Part shown: positions 10,491 through 23,069 of the stretch, one piece after another | Position numbering within the stretch: position 1 is the first letter of the stretch | Layout of the letters: each line of letters opens with the position of its first letter | From: Acanthosepion esculentum | Taxonomy: Eukaryota; Mollusca; Cephalopoda; Sepiida; Sepiidae | Length of the DNA stretch: 64,000 bases | Assembly: GCA_964036315.1 (NCBI GenBank) | Contig: OZ038479.1 | Span: forward strand, 58,746,746-58,810,745 | Reading direction: 5' to 3' | Made by a program: the position numbers and the translations under genes | Notes under the pieces: model-generated | Seen by the model: only the letters and a program-made list of their open reading frames with translations | Told to the model about the DNA's origin: nothing | Databases searched by the model: none

Positions 10491-11130
10491 ACCTTGATCT
10501 TCTCTCATTAACTTTCATAATCACTGGCTTCACTCCTCTTATTTAAATTATCTATTTTGTAAAATTCTCTGATGGTTAATATAGCGTGTGAATATATTTT
10601 AATTACCTCTTTTGTTTGCACTCCTGCTTTATTAACATTTTTGAAATTGCAACACTGCTTATTTGATGCTACCATATTGTTTCAGTCCTAGAAAAATATC
10701 TATATGAGTTGTATACATCTCCTGATTGAGGCTTTATCTATTCAATAATCACCATTAGGTTTGTGTCTGTTGATTTATTCATACTCTTGACATAAGTTAT
10801 TTTTATGCCATTATATATCTATATCCAATCAATTCTACCATTCAGTTGTTTAGGACAACCTTCCTCTCAATATAATCTTTGTTTGTTTTTTTTGTTTTTT
10901 TTCTTATTCAATTCTCATTTCCTAAAAAGTTTCTTAGCATTTTATAGAAAGGATCACTCCAAGATTTAGTGTCAAGTTTTCTTTTTTGGTAAGGCCATCA
11001 TTCCAATTATGAAGAAAAATTACACAATGGTTTCATAGGATATAAAGATGACATTTAATATATTTCCAGATTAAATTAGATAATGATAAAATAACTTTCC
11101 TCCATTGTGTTTGGGTGAATGACAGTTGAT
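10490..11130. repeat. 3' flank with block Q copy
   Basis: Holds a diverged block Q copy (about 10860-11150) preceded by sequence like 7620-8280. No gene seen. Confidence 0.5.
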
Positions 11131-11800
11131 GTCAGCATACATATGGACAGATCTGTATCAGTTGTGCTTTTATACCTGGCAAATCAGAATTAGAAGGTGA
11201 CATAAATTATCAAAGAGATTTATGACAATTTGCCTCTCAATAAAATCTTCAGTTTTTGCTTTTTCTTGTTTGATTCTAATTTCATAAAAAGTTTCTTAGC
11301 ATTTTCTAGAAAGCAGCACTCCAAAATTTAGTGTGAATTTTTCTTCTTTGCTAAAGCCATCATCTCAATTATGAAGAAAAATTAGGCAATGTTCATGTAG
11401 CATATAAAGATAACCTTTAATATTTTTCCACATTAAATTAGATAACGTAGTTCACTTTCCTCCATTGTGTTTGTGTGAATGATAGCATATATATAACATA
11501 ATATGCATGTGGCAAACCTCATCAGGTAATATGTCAATGTAACGATAGTGTCAGCATACATATGGACAGATCTGTATCAGTTGTGCTTTTATACCTGGCA
11601 AATCAGAATTAGAAGGTGACATAAATCATCAAAGAGCTTTAGGACAATTTGCCTCATCAGATAATATGATGTCAATGTAACGATAGTTGGTGTCAGCATA
11701 CATATGGACAGATCTGTATCAGTTGTGCTTTTATAACTGGCAAATCAGAGTGATCATTAGTTTGGCAGTCTCTGAGAAAGTGATGTGAATTATCAAAGAT
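11131..11800. repeat. Tandem repeat of a ~100-140 bp segment, three copies
   Basis: The segment GTCAGCATACATATGGACAG followed by ATCTGTATCAGTTGTGC begins at 11131, 11550 and 11692. The last two are 142 bases apart; the first is separated from them by a block Q copy. Copies are nearly identical, so the duplication is recent compared with other flank repeats. Confidence 0.85.
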
Positions 11801-12380
11801 TGAATAAATTGAAGTTGATTTTTGCACGGAACTTCTTTCAGCTTCAACTAGAATTTCTTGAAACAAATATTTTTACTTTTTTTCAAGTGAGTTTCAAAGA
11901 CAGTATTTAAATATTTGTATATAGATTTATTCAACCATATAGTCCCATTTTGTTTCATAACTTTTCACCTTATTTTAGATATAATTTTATCCTAGAACTT
12001 GGCTTCTTTCTGGGTGATGAACTGGTCTAAGTGGTTTGTACAGGATTCTAAAGATATTAAATTCATTTGCTTAAGAGAATTTTGTAGTGATCACTTTCTG
12101 AAAGTGTCCTGATGGAAGATGACACTATCCTGATTGGGCACATTGTGACGCTTTTCATTGATTACTGCTTTTAATCAGCCTAGTTAGACTGGTGGTGTCA
12201 CATTTATGTATATATAACTGAACAGACCTGTCTCAGTTGCACTCTGACATCTGGCATGTTAGTGTGAAGGTGACGTTAATTATCAAAGTTTGAACTGCAC
12301 AAGATATTGGATGCCATATTTAATGGCCTTCCATTTCTGTCTTCTTGGAATACATATTTGAAAGCATGATCACCCATTGT
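11800..12380. other. Unassigned AT-rich flank
   Basis: No gene seen. The part 12000-12200 (TTTCTGGGTGATGAACTGGT, GATGGAAGATGACACTATCC) recurs at 29555-29830, so this is again duplicated flank. Confidence 0.45.
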
Positions 12381-13060
12381 GAAGAGCAAACTAGACAAGG
12401 CTCTTGTTTTGCTCAGATTTAACAGTGAGGTTTTGGCATTTAAGATTTTTCAAGAATACACAACCTTCAGCTAAAGTTCTAGCTTGTGTCCAGTTAGCAT
12501 TATTTGAGATATGTCTCTAATTTCTCCTGATTTAAGGAAGCTTCTGTTGCTTTGCTACTCAACTTGGTTGCTTTTTCGTTACAAACTCTTATGATTCTCA
12601 GCACATGGCTCCTGCAAAGAAACCAGCCTGCAAACAGCTGATTTCCTTCTGGATATTTGCATCTTGCCATTTTTCCTAACTTTACATTCTTCCACTCATT
12701 TAACTTCAAAGTGCAATACTGAGTTCCAAAACCAGCACTATGTTTCCCTTCCATATTTTGGTAACAGTTTCTAAGACCTTTACTTTGCTTTCCCAGTTCA
12801 ACTATCAGATCCCAGTTTTGTGGCATTGCTGGTAGACTAAAGAAGGTTCTCTTAGCAAATGATCTTGTCTTCTTGGCCCTGGTGGAAATAATGGTTTTCT
12901 TAACTGGTCAGAAATACCTGCTACAGCTAAAACTACAGCCTGCTCTGAACTTGATTGTATTGTCATTGATGTGAGTCAATTAAATATTTGAATTCTTTCT
13001 GAATGAGCAATCTTGCTTTTAATAGCAAACATTTAAGAAGAAATGACCCTCCCAATATTC
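12380..13060 (-). repeat. Block R copy 2, antisense 108-codon open frame
   Basis: The longest open copy of block R. A minus-strand frame of 108 codons (12500-12826) contains ARCKYPEGNQLFAGWFLCRS. The related copy at 41945-42150 reads CKYLEETQVFASWSLRR, and that at 32080-32520 reads CKYLEG-VFASWSLCR around a stop. Similarity at the peptide level across copies hints at former coding sequence. The product is not recognised. It has no partner start or promoter that can be supported. Confidence 0.4.
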
Positions 13061-13955
13061 TTACTTTTCATGTACCAATTATTGCTTGCATGATTCTGGA
13101 ATATGTGAATTTTCATTGATATACTAATTTGTTATGTACGCTTAGCAGTTGGAATTTAAGCTAAATTTAAAATCATTATAAACATTTTGATACTGAAATA
13201 AATCTTCTTGTCAAATTTTTCATATGCTTATTAATAATTTCCTGAATTTATTCTTCAATATAAACATTGTTTTGTATAATATATACTTAATCCAAGCAGA
13301 CTAATTAGGAAAATTAATTCATTTTTTTACTCTTGTATTAATATCACTGATCCTATTATTTATTAGTTTTATAAATATTTTGTTGATAAATTTTTTGGAA
13401 GTTTGGCTCCAAGATGAGAATATTTGTTGAAAATTGATTAATTTAAATTGAAGATTAAAATTAATGTAACACACAAATGCTTGTGAATTTTTTATAAGGA
13501 CCACCCCATCATCTGCTAAAAAAGAATGGAGTCTCCTCATTTTAAAAATTTACTAAAATTCAGGTCATTGTCTGAATTCTCTGAAATTTTCAATACTATT
13601 TCATTAATGTATGAATGTTATATTGAACATGTAATTTTATTAGCAAATATTGTAGAAATACTTTTTTTGCAGTTTGGTGGTTCCGTTTCCCCTTTTCCTA
13701 TATATACCCTCAAAATAAAAGCAATTAAACTCAAAAGCATCATTTAACTAGTTTTTAATTTTATTTTTATACCCCTCATATAGTAAAAATAATATCCTTA
13801 CACTGTTTTTTAAAGATAATTTTTAGTATAATCAACACCAATTTTTAGAGTGTCGTCAATATTGATCCTCTGCACTCTTGTAAATTTTATGTGTGCATTT
13901 TAAAGATTTAGGATTAACATTTTTGGCTTTTGACCTTGAAGAAAGAATTCATTAT
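13060..13955. other. AT-rich flank, block S
   Basis: No gene seen. The part 13540-13800 (CAGGTCATTGTCTGAATTC) recurs at 43740-43990 and 50590-50830, always some way upstream of a first-exon block. Confidence 0.5.
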
Positions 13956-13959
13956 TGAA

Positions 13960-14610
13960 ATGTCTCTTGTTTTTCTGCAGTTGGCATCACAAAATTAATT
14001 TAGTTGTGATTTTATCTTCTCAGAAAATGTACCAAAAAGGATTATATTGAATTTTGCCAGGTTTCTTTACTATTGTTTTTCTTTCCTTCTATCTCAAGTT
14101 CACAATAAACAGAAATGTGAATTACCTCCCTTAGACATGGAGTCACGGGGTATGAGTAAAAAAATACAATGCTTTTTCAAAAATATTTCTCTTTTCCTAT
14201 ATTTCTGTTCTTTGAAATGCTGCTGCTCATCAAGTTATGATAGTTGCCACAACCATCAAGACAAATGAGACAAATTTGGGTTGCAAGATGTGGACCTTTT
14301 GACCTTAATGAAACAAGTCATTATTCAAAATGATTTTTTCAGTTAGCATCACAAATTAATTTCTGTTGTGATTTTATCTTCACAGAAAATGTACCAAAGT
14401 AGATTATATAGCATTTTGCCATTTTTTTCTGCCTTATATTGCAAGGCCACATAAAATAAACAGAAATGTGTGAATTACCTCCCCTAGACATGAAGTTACA
14501 TGATATGGGTATAAAATGCAAAGCATTTTCAAATATCTTTCTCTTTTCCTATATTTCTGTAAATCTAAAATGCTGCTGCCCATCAAGTAATTTATTTTGC
14601 CACAACCATC
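13960..14610. repeat. Tandem duplication, period about 350-365 bp
   Basis: GTTGGCATCACAAAATTAAT near 13980 and GTTAGCATCACAAATTAATT near 14341 start two copies. Each continues to ATAAACAGAAATGTG (14105 and 14457), CCTCCC-TAGACATG and CTGCTGC-CATCAAGT. The repeated start resembles the sequence just after the first-exon donors (16530, 35600). No gene. Confidence 0.8.
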
Positions 14611-14620
14611 AAGCACTGAG

Positions 14621-14621
<1 letters not shown>

Positions 14622-14650
<29 letters not shown>
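14622..14650. repeat. (CA)n microsatellite
   Basis: Pure CA run ending in ATGCAC. Confidence 0.95.
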
Positions 14651-14653
<3 letters not shown>

Positions 14654-14659
14654 CACTTA

Positions 14660-16100
14660 CTGGTTCCAAAAAATTTGATTTTTGTGGAAATATATTGTCA
14701 TTTTAAAGAAACCCAGAATATTGTTTATTTGTTCATCATTTGCATGTAAGTTTTTATTAGCACTGTTTTAGATGAACAAAAATTATTGATTGCAACAACT
14801 TCAATGTTAAAATGCTAGTTCATTTTACAGTTGAAAATATACATTTTTTTTATTTGATATCATTATGATGATTTTGCTAAAATGGTTTTAGACTTAAAAA
14901 AATAATTCACTCAGTAGAGTCCAATTATTTTCAGATTTTCACTCCAACAGACGCCTGCTTTCCTCTTGCATTTGATGTGATCATGATCCCAAGTCATTTA
15001 ACTCCCAAGGCTCAGTGGATTCTTGCCATTCCCTAGGGCATTAGTGAAAAGTGAACAAAACTTTCTTTGTCAGAATTTGGTATCATGCATGCTAGTTCCA
15101 CTTTCCATGCCAGAAAACGTATGCTCTCTGCCAGTGCTAGTTGAGTTAATAAAAAAGAGGCTCTAGGCTGTTCCAATTGTTTAATAAACGTTTGACACGT
15201 TGGCAGGAATCTTCCACATATTAGGTTTTACCCTCCCACGCCAAAAGCTAAATCCAGTCCTGCTGTATGCATAGCCTCATTAGACATGACTTATAAAGTA
15301 ATATTAATTTTTTCACACATTAGGATGTGCTCGTATGATAATGATTTATTAAGAATTTTTAGAATAACGAAAAATGTATATAGGCATCTCTTCCCAAATC
15401 ATAGACTTTATCTGAAGGAATTCGATTGATATTTAAATTTCTTACTATTTTTAGCCCTCATTTTAAAATAGGAAAGGTTGACCCTCATGAATTCAGCAAT
15501 CTTTTTACTGGTTGTCAACCCCCAAAAAAGCTAAAAAGCGAAGTCTACTCTAAAGGCTTTTGAATTCATACTTTTCCTTCTCATGTTGACCTGTGACCTT
15601 GATGTATATTGTATAGCATGTGAAAAAAAATAGCGCAATACCAAAAGGCATAGACGCTATTCTTAATTCAGTTATTAATTAGTTATTAAGTTGTTAATTA
15701 AGTTATTAATTCACTTTGTAACAAATCACTAGGCTTAATTATTTTTAAAATTTGTTTTTTATTTTTCGTGCTGAAGTTCGATAAATAATCAATTTTAACA
15801 TGAATGAAAAATAAGAATAAATATTACCAAAATGGAGCAAAAACGAATCGGAAGATATTGGATGAGTTACAAACACGAACTTACGAATTTTAAATAATTG
15901 ATAAAATGGTCTCTACTTTGATCACAAATTTTAGTTTTCTTTTAAAGATAACAGAAGTTTAAATCCATAAAAAAATTAGAAATAAGATTTGATGTATTTA
16001 AAATAAATGAAACTTTTAAAAACATTTGCCCGATCACTCTTAGTGATAATTAAGGTTTCAATAAAATATGTATTTCATATGAATTCTGTTTTCTGAAAGT
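14660..16100. other. Region upstream of first exon A
   Basis: No gene seen. AT-rich; the part from about 15610 to 15840 resembles 34560-34760, 50340-50500 and 51000-51170, which precede the other first-exon blocks, so it is probably distal promoter sequence of the ZNF-2 unit. Confidence 0.4.
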
Positions 16101-16104
16101 AGAG

Positions 16105-16466
16105 TGAGGAGGGGCTTCGTATCATAGATTCGGGCAGTGAATGATGATGATAGGAAGATATGTCAGGCATCTATTTTTAACATTACTTCGTATATCCAAA
16201 GAAATCTACGGATTTCAAAAACAAGGAACCAATTCTAATCTTACACCGTTTAATAACTTTCGTCTTAGATTATCCATCAATTTTTTTTCTCAAAAGTAAT
16301 TTCAGATTTGTATCGTGTTTTTCCAGTTCTTAATTTCTTCTTTCTCTCATTCGTTTCAACTTACACATTATGAACTGAAGTAACCATACAAAAATTGAGC
16401 AGACAAAGAAATAATCATTTAATCCTGTTTTGTTTTTCATTGAATTTCCAGTCTGCAGTGAAAAAG
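16105..16466 (+). promoter_or_regulatory. First-exon/promoter block A (ZNF-2 unit)
   Basis: A conserved block begins GTGAGGAGGGGCTTCG with ATAGATTCGGGCAGTGA and ends GTGAAAAAG|GTAAGTGC; the donor GT is at 16467-16468. Matching blocks stand at 32995-33376, 35146-35530 and 52940-53424, each ending in the same consensus donor. The only matching acceptors lie just before the finger exons, so this is most likely the 5' untranslated first exon and core promoter. No open frame shared by all copies runs through it. The intron to the ZNF-2 acceptor would be about 6.6 kb. Confidence 0.55.
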
Positions 16467-17440
16467 GTAAGTGCTAGAATGCAGATATTTTTGTAAAAAG
16501 TCGTCATTTAAATGATTTTTCTTTTTTTAGCATCACAAAAAATGAAAATAAATTCAGTTGTAATTTTTAAATTTTATATTCTCAAAAAAAAAAAATGGAG
16601 ATATTTACTTTTTTAAAAAGTTTTTCAGTGTTTATTTATTTTCTAATTAAAATCTTTCATTTTCAATGTTGGATTATTTTAAAGATGAACAATTCCGACA
16701 TAAAACATAGCTGGATGGTGTTTAAGATGAGTTTAATAATGTTTTTAGGCACCAAATCTTTTCTTTCCTATTCGCACAATCTCGTCATTTTTCTTGATTC
16801 ATTTCGACAACCAAAAATAAATAAATAAAAAATAAAATAGAAAAATATTTTCACGTGATTCGTTCCAGGGCTAATTTTAAAAGTTTGTTTAGAAAGTCTG
16901 TGAGAGAACTTAGAATCTTATCTGAACCTAAGTATCATTTTCAAAATTAAATTTAATTCTAACTAAAATAAATACACTGACGCAAGAAAAAGAAAATTTC
17001 GAATGCTCTCTAGTGTAAAAAATTTAATTTATTCCAAAAATACTTTTCTTTCGTCTTAAAGATTTTGACGATAATTAAGTTTTTGGGGAGCATTTTTTCA
17101 TCACAGTATGTTTGGATGCTATTATTTTTTTTTTCGGTGAACGGCACATTAATTTTGAAATTATTGGAAAAATCAAAAAATTGGTGGATTTTATTGAAAC
17201 TTTCAAGACTTACTCATGAATTAAAATAAATTATTTCTTTCTTTCTTTTTTTTTTTTTTTAGAAAATCTTTGTAAAATTATTTTTCTTTTTACATGTGTT
17301 TAACGAACCACATGAAAACTCTGGAAATTCAACGATAATTTTTAGTGACTATATTAAAAGCAGAATTCTTTGAAGAATTTAAATCACCGATTTTTTTTTT
17401 TTATAATTGAACCCGGTCTTATAGAAAATATGCTCAAATG
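16467..17440 (+). other. 5' part of ZNF-2 intron
   Basis: AT-rich, non-coding. The first 250 bases resemble the intron starts after the other donors. The small open frame at 16595-16828 has no sign of being a gene. Confidence 0.5.
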
Positions 17441-18760
17441 GGCATCTCCACGAGATCGCTAAAAAAAGAGCATAGCATGATGAAAAAGACGCCAAACTTG
17501 ACGAAAACAAAATTTTATCGTCCATATGTTTATGTTATTATTAAGAGGAAAGATCAAAGTATTTTGGGGTATTTTTTTACATTTTTTAATCGTTCCTAGC
17601 ACGTCCGAAATTTTCCTTAAAAATCTGAGATTTTTTTGAGTCAGCAAAATTGACAGATGACAATCATTTTTTTCAATTTTATAAAATAACTGAAAATCTC
17701 ACTTCAAAATTCTTTTAAATATCAATTATCATTTTTCAAAACTTGTTATTTTTAAGGAAAACTTTGATTTTTCAATTTCAACTGAGAAGGGTACCTACAA
17801 GTATCAGTATCATCTTATGAAATTTATATGATCTTATTTTTATATTAATCTAGGTTATGACATTTTTCCATAAATGAAATATCAAAATTAATAATAAAAT
17901 GAATAAAAATACAAATAACACAGTAAAATGTAATAAATGTACATAAAATTGTACTATTTTATGTACACTTCTGATAACATTTCATAAGAAAGGTACCTAT
18001 AAATTAATTGGATACCTTTCTTATGAAATATGAAATTTAATCTCACTATTAACAGTCTTATTTTAATTTCCTAATAATATATTTTCCATAAAGCATCGTA
18101 AACGTAAAGGTGAAAGCTAAGTACAAAAAAAAAATTTAAAGCGCTGAAAGTTTTCCTTAAAAATAACGAGGTAAATAATTTGTTCACTTAAATCTAAATA
18201 ACTTCACTTTTTGCCTTCCTGAGAACAAATTATGATCATGTAATCCGTCAATACGTCATTCAACACTTGTCAAGTGACGCGAAAGGTTATGACTTGCTTT
18301 GTTTTATTTTCAAATTACATCTTTTCACCGCATAAGCTAAGTTAAGCTTGGTTCAAAATATTTTAAATCAACATTATAATTTCTGATTTTCTTAAAATAA
18401 GTTTTGAAAAATGATAATTGATTTTTAAAAGAATTTCAAAGTGAGATTTTCATCTATTTTATAAAATGGAAAAAAATGGATGCCATGATCGATTATCTGT
18501 CAATTTTGATGACTAAAAAAAAACAAGATTGTTAACAAAAATTTCGGATGTGCTCGGAACAATTAAAAAATGTAAAAAAATACCTCCAAAATACTCTGAT
18601 CTTTCCTCTTAATAATAACATGAACATTTAGACGATAAAATTTTGTTTTCGTCTAATTTGGTGTCTTTTTAGCGATCTCATGGAGATACCTATATTTATT
18701 AATCATATATCATAAAGCTTAGGTACCTCCATGAGATCACTAAAAAAGAGCACAACTACT
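17441..18760. repeat. Long inverted repeat in ZNF-2 intron
   Basis: The left arm from 17441 (CTCCACGAGATCGCTAAAAA, then AAAATTTTATCGTCCATATG) to about 17770 returns inverted at about 18390-18690 (ATTTAGACGATAAAATTTTG, then TTTTTAGCGATCTCATGGAG). A third direct copy of the edge begins at about 18723. A smaller 19-bp hairpin (ATTTCATAAGAAAGGTACC and its inverse) sits at 17979-18029. The spacer holds about 225 bases at 18170-18395 not found in the left arm. If transcribed within the intron it could fold into a long stem. Confidence 0.75.
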
Positions 18761-18769
18761 GCCTGTAAA

Positions 18770-20690
18770 ATAAGAACTGCAATAAACTATCTAATTATCA
18801 AATTAGATAGGCTTTTATTTGCTTTTATAAATAATATGCATTAAGGACATTATTATCTGAAGAAAAAAATTTTTTCAACGAACAAAGAATTTTTACAAGA
18901 ATTGTTTGCATTTTTCTTTTAACTTTACATTTTTTTTCATTTTTCTTTAATTCTAAAAAATGTTTTAAAATTCTTTTATGCAGAGTGTGGGTTTGGTTAT
19001 GTTTTTAAGTGAAGACTATATTTACTAAGCGAAAATTAAAAGCTTAATACAAATAATGCTGCCAAAACCTTTTACCATAATTAAAAAGATTTTTTCTTGT
19101 GCGTCAAAATATTATTTTTTTTAGTATGGTATCTCATAATTGACATTATGGTTAAAAGATCACGTGTTTCAAAGCTTGTCTCCTCCTTGGGCAAAGCCCC
19201 TTGACATTTAAAGGTCTTATCTCACTCTTATTAAATTAAAAATTAAATTGAGATTATAAAATTATCTCATTTATCAATTTAAACAATTAATAACTCCGTG
19301 AGATAGTTTAATTATTAATATAATAATAAATTTATTAGTTATTATCTCAGTTATTAAATTAAAAATGTAATAACTTAATGTAATATTAATAATTAATAAA
19401 ATTAGCTATTAAATAATGAAAGAGATAGAGGTAACTCAATAACGTAAGAAATTTTTATAATATTTTAAATTATTATAAGAAACAAAAAAAAACCATTATG
19501 TCATTTTTGATGCACTGTACTAAACCTGTCAACACATTCAGCCATCAAATTATCGATGGAGACGTGAAAATAACAAGAACCGTGAGGTCAAGAAATGTTT
19601 GTCTAGAAAATTTTATGCTATAAGTAAGTGATTTTTGTTTCAGAGCAGATTAATTTAACTTTAAATTTCTAATTTTATGTAAGTAATGTTTCAGAAATGC
19701 ATATCTTATTTTAGCAGGAGTTTCAAAACTGAAAAATAAGTTTGTTTACATTTCACAAAAATAAGTTAAAATTGGCCGTTTTGATTGTTTTTTTTTTCGG
19801 AAGCATCAACTAAAAATTATTCAAATTTCTATTTGAAATACTCCACAGTATTTTTTTTTTCTGGAATTAGAAAATTTAATTCTTTAGCTTTCAATTGAAG
19901 TGGTTGGAAAGCTTCGAAAAGGATTTTTCCTCTATGAAAAATACATTTACACCTTAGGTATACTAAATTTTTGGAGGTACCTAGACTAAAGTTGATTCGA
20001 TAAAACATTAGATTACTGAGAATATTTTCTTAAATTTTTATGATTACCAAGTACTTAAAAGGCATTTGTGTTATATTCTTCACTTATTTTTTTTAGTGCT
20101 AAAGAGCTACCACCCCCACTGGTGTAGAACAACATTAGATAAAAATCGGAGGTGTTGAAAAATGTATTTCTTTGACATTTTAAACTTAAATAATACTTGT
20201 TTTAAATCAGCTAATATAAATCAAATAAAGTTTCAGAAAAGTATATTTTATTTTGGAAAGAATTTTTAATAAAGAAATTTATATCTTTTTAACACTTTAC
20301 TAAAAATGGCACTAAATTAAAAAATATTAGTAATTTCAAAATCAATTTCCTTCCAATCAATTTAAATTAGGTTTTGAATACAGCATACTATTTTGTTTAT
20401 TATAAATATTAGATTTAATCTCTCAGCTTGAAATTAAAACTAAAATAAAAGCTTCAAGAAAAATTTTTCATTTACATTATTTACATTGTTCAGACTCTCA
20501 AATCAATACATGGACAAAATTGACACATATGTATATATGAATATATCATAGAGGCTGAGTAAAATTTTCACACACTCCAGAATACATATTTCTCTTGGAA
20601 ATGCAAACCTAATCAAAGGTACAAATATTTTTGCAGGAATCTTTTAGTGGTATGTAAACTATCACAATTTATCTGTACAGATAATCACCT
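18770..20690 (+). other. Middle of ZNF-2 intron
   Basis: No gene. From 19230 to 19430 it is almost only A and T with repeated TTAAT/ATTAA palindromic words. The remainder resembles other intron segments (for example 55700-56400). Confidence 0.5.
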
Positions 20691-21264
20691 GATTTGTGGG
20701 CAGATTTTAAAATCATGGCATTGTGTTTGTTTTTTTCTTTTTTATATTTTCCTCAGGTGTTGAAAGTGTGCATGATTTTGGCCATACTGCCAGATTTGCA
20801 GTATGTTGTCACTTCTAAACAAATTGCATTACTGCCACTGTATGTATCACATTCAAGTCTAGACTTTCCCATTTGTATTAATTTCTGTGTGTGGCCTGTG
20901 TTTTGCTTCCAAATTGAGGACCTCATATTTCCAATGTTTGTGACAGACTGCTTTTCTCTTCATTTGGTTTTTCACCTATATAGTAGTCCTTCCCTATTTT
21001 CTCTTGCTTCTTCTGACATTTTAATCAGCTCTTGACTTTATCATTTCCATTGGCTTGTGTAGGTAGTGTGTGTCTCTCTTCCAAAATGTGAAGCTTACAT
21101 TTCTAGTGTTAACTTGCAGCCAAACTTATTGCTATTCCTTTAAAAAGATGTATTTTGTTAAAATTTTGTTTATTCATAAGCAGAAAGAATTAATGCTACA
21201 CGAATGACTTCATTTCAGACACTTTAACATATTTTTTGAAAACTTGGTCCTTTTATACAGCGTA

Positions 21265-21560
21265 TTCAGTCGGTTAGATGCTATATGTGATACACGCTTG
21301 GGTGATCATGTATCTTTCGATGCATAACTAATGAGGCAGAAGATTTTTCCCGCAGTAGGTTGCTGTCTTGTTCTGCCATAGACTGGTTGCCAACCAAGGC
21401 TAAAGAACCCGGTCAACCCATAGCTAGATGGAGAAGAGATGGATTCATACCTTTCTCAAGGGTATTTGTGTGTAAGTGAATATAACAAACTCAACTGGGA
21501 TTTGAACGCAAGTTATTATTCTGAGCCAATATCCATTACAGTACAATGTACATGTGTATT
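21265..21560 (-). mobile_element. tRNA-derived SINE copy 1
   Basis: About 290 bp, related to 46880-47150 and, truncated, to 36355-36560. Read on the minus strand it starts with a tRNA-like head carrying a box-B-like GCGTTCAAATCCCAG. It continues to GAGAAAGGTATGAATCC, AACCTACTGCGGGAAAAA and a tail with ATACATGATCACCCAAGCG. The three dispersed copies and the pol III box support a SINE; the family name is not known to me with certainty. Confidence 0.65.
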
Positions 21561-21848
21561 ATTGTTTTCAAAACAAAAGGAAATTATGTAAGATTCCTTT
21601 TCTCTCATTCCAGTGTTACTATCAAACAAGAAGCAGTTATACATTAATTGAATTCCCATTACAAAATTATCAACCTCCATGAAATAAAAAGAAAATTAAA
21701 TTTGATTTTGTTTAAGGAATAATGATAAATTATGGCATTGGATTTTATTAAGCATTTTCCATGTGCAATATCTTACTCTAGACATGTAAGCAATATGTTT
21801 AGTGATCAGTTTATTATTGCAATATATGGCATAGAAAACTTATTCGTA

Positions 21849-22237
21849 AACTTTCCACGAAGATCCAGAATATATTCCACAGTCCTCATCTGAAAATTAT
21901 GGATTTGCATTTTCAAAAGCATGGCATTGAACTTTAACTGGCCAGAAATTATGCACTTTGAAATGTGTGGTTTGTTTTTTTTCTACAAAAATACGTTAAG
22001 TGTTATATTGAGCAGGAGAGATAGGCCATCTTCATGTGACCTTTGCTAATCTGTCAGGAAGTCAGACTTAATAGGTCAGATGGAAACACACCTTAGAAAG
22101 AATCCATATTTTTATTAACTTTGTGGGTCTGCATTTTTACGGAAGTCACATTTGGTGATGTTTATGCAAAGACAGAGTGAAGAGAAAGTATATTTTTGTG
22201 ATGTTTGTGAATCTGCATTTGCAGAAGATTCAAGTTT
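21849..22237 (+). pseudogene. Decayed ZNF leader and first fingers
   Basis: Carries the end of the 42-aa uORF homologue (LKIMDLHFQKHGIEL then TAA), the decayed linker region and the METH start equivalent in CAGATGGAAACACACC. About two broken fingers follow (NPYFY*LCGSAFLRKSHLVMFM, VYFCDVCESAF), then it is cut off. It lies inside the presumed ZNF-2 intron, so it is the remnant of a separate unit. Confidence 0.75.
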
Positions 22238-23069
22238 TTATTTTTTCCTCACATGTTAAAAGTGTGTATGATTTTGATGCTACCACTTTTGCAGTCTATT
22301 GTCACTTCTATTCTAAACAAATTATCTTACTGTCACTGTATCACTGAAGCTTGGGTTAGAAAAATAACTGCGAAATAATGCATATTCTGTGTAACCTTGT
22401 TAATATTTGTTGAATATCTCAGCTTATCTTTCAATTTTATGAAATTCCAAAGTAAAGTGTCTGTAATGGATGAATTCACATGACAAATGATGGAACCAGA
22501 TTAAATCTCTATTATTCCTGACATTCAGCTCTACACTTCTCATTTCTATCAGCCTGTGTTTGTTGTCTCATTTCAAAAACGTGAACCTTACATTCTCATC
22601 TTGGATGTGTGCAACAGACTGCCTATCTTCATTGAGGTTCCACCTATGTAGTACAGTCCTTGCCTGTTCTCTCCTATTTTTCCTGACATTTTATTCAGCC
22701 TGAGACTTCATTTCCTTCAGCTTGTGTGTGTAGCCTGTGTTGCTTTTCTGAAATGTGGATTTTACATTTCTTGTGTTGATTTCCAGCCAAACTTATAATT
22801 GCCATTCTGTTAAGTGAGTGTATTTTTTATTATTTAAAAATATCAAAATGCTTATATTTGTTCTTAGACTTTGTGAAATAGAACCATTTATATATTAATT
22901 AAATTATGATGGTAAACCAATTTTATTTCACTGCTTGTTTGATCTTCACTGGCTGCTACTGCTGCATTAGTGAACTAACCTTAATATATAACTGTATGTA
23001 TCTATAGACTGCTTTCATATATTATTTAGTACCTATGTTAATATATCTTTTATTGCTTTTTGTTCACAG

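Larger units (their letters stand above)
20700..22830. repeat. Diverged tandem duplication flanking SINE and finger relic
   Basis: The block at 20740-21150 (TTTTCCTCAGGTGTTGAAAG, CAGACTGCTTTTCTCTTCAT, CAGCCAAACTTATTGC) recurs at 22240-22830. A 113-codon open frame at 20694-21035 is not conserved in the second copy, so it is not called a gene. Confidence 0.65.

Noticed and set aside
20694..21035. 113-codon plus-strand frame, hydrophobic
   Set aside because: The paralogous block at 22240-22830 does not keep the frame, and there is no start context or motif to support a protein.
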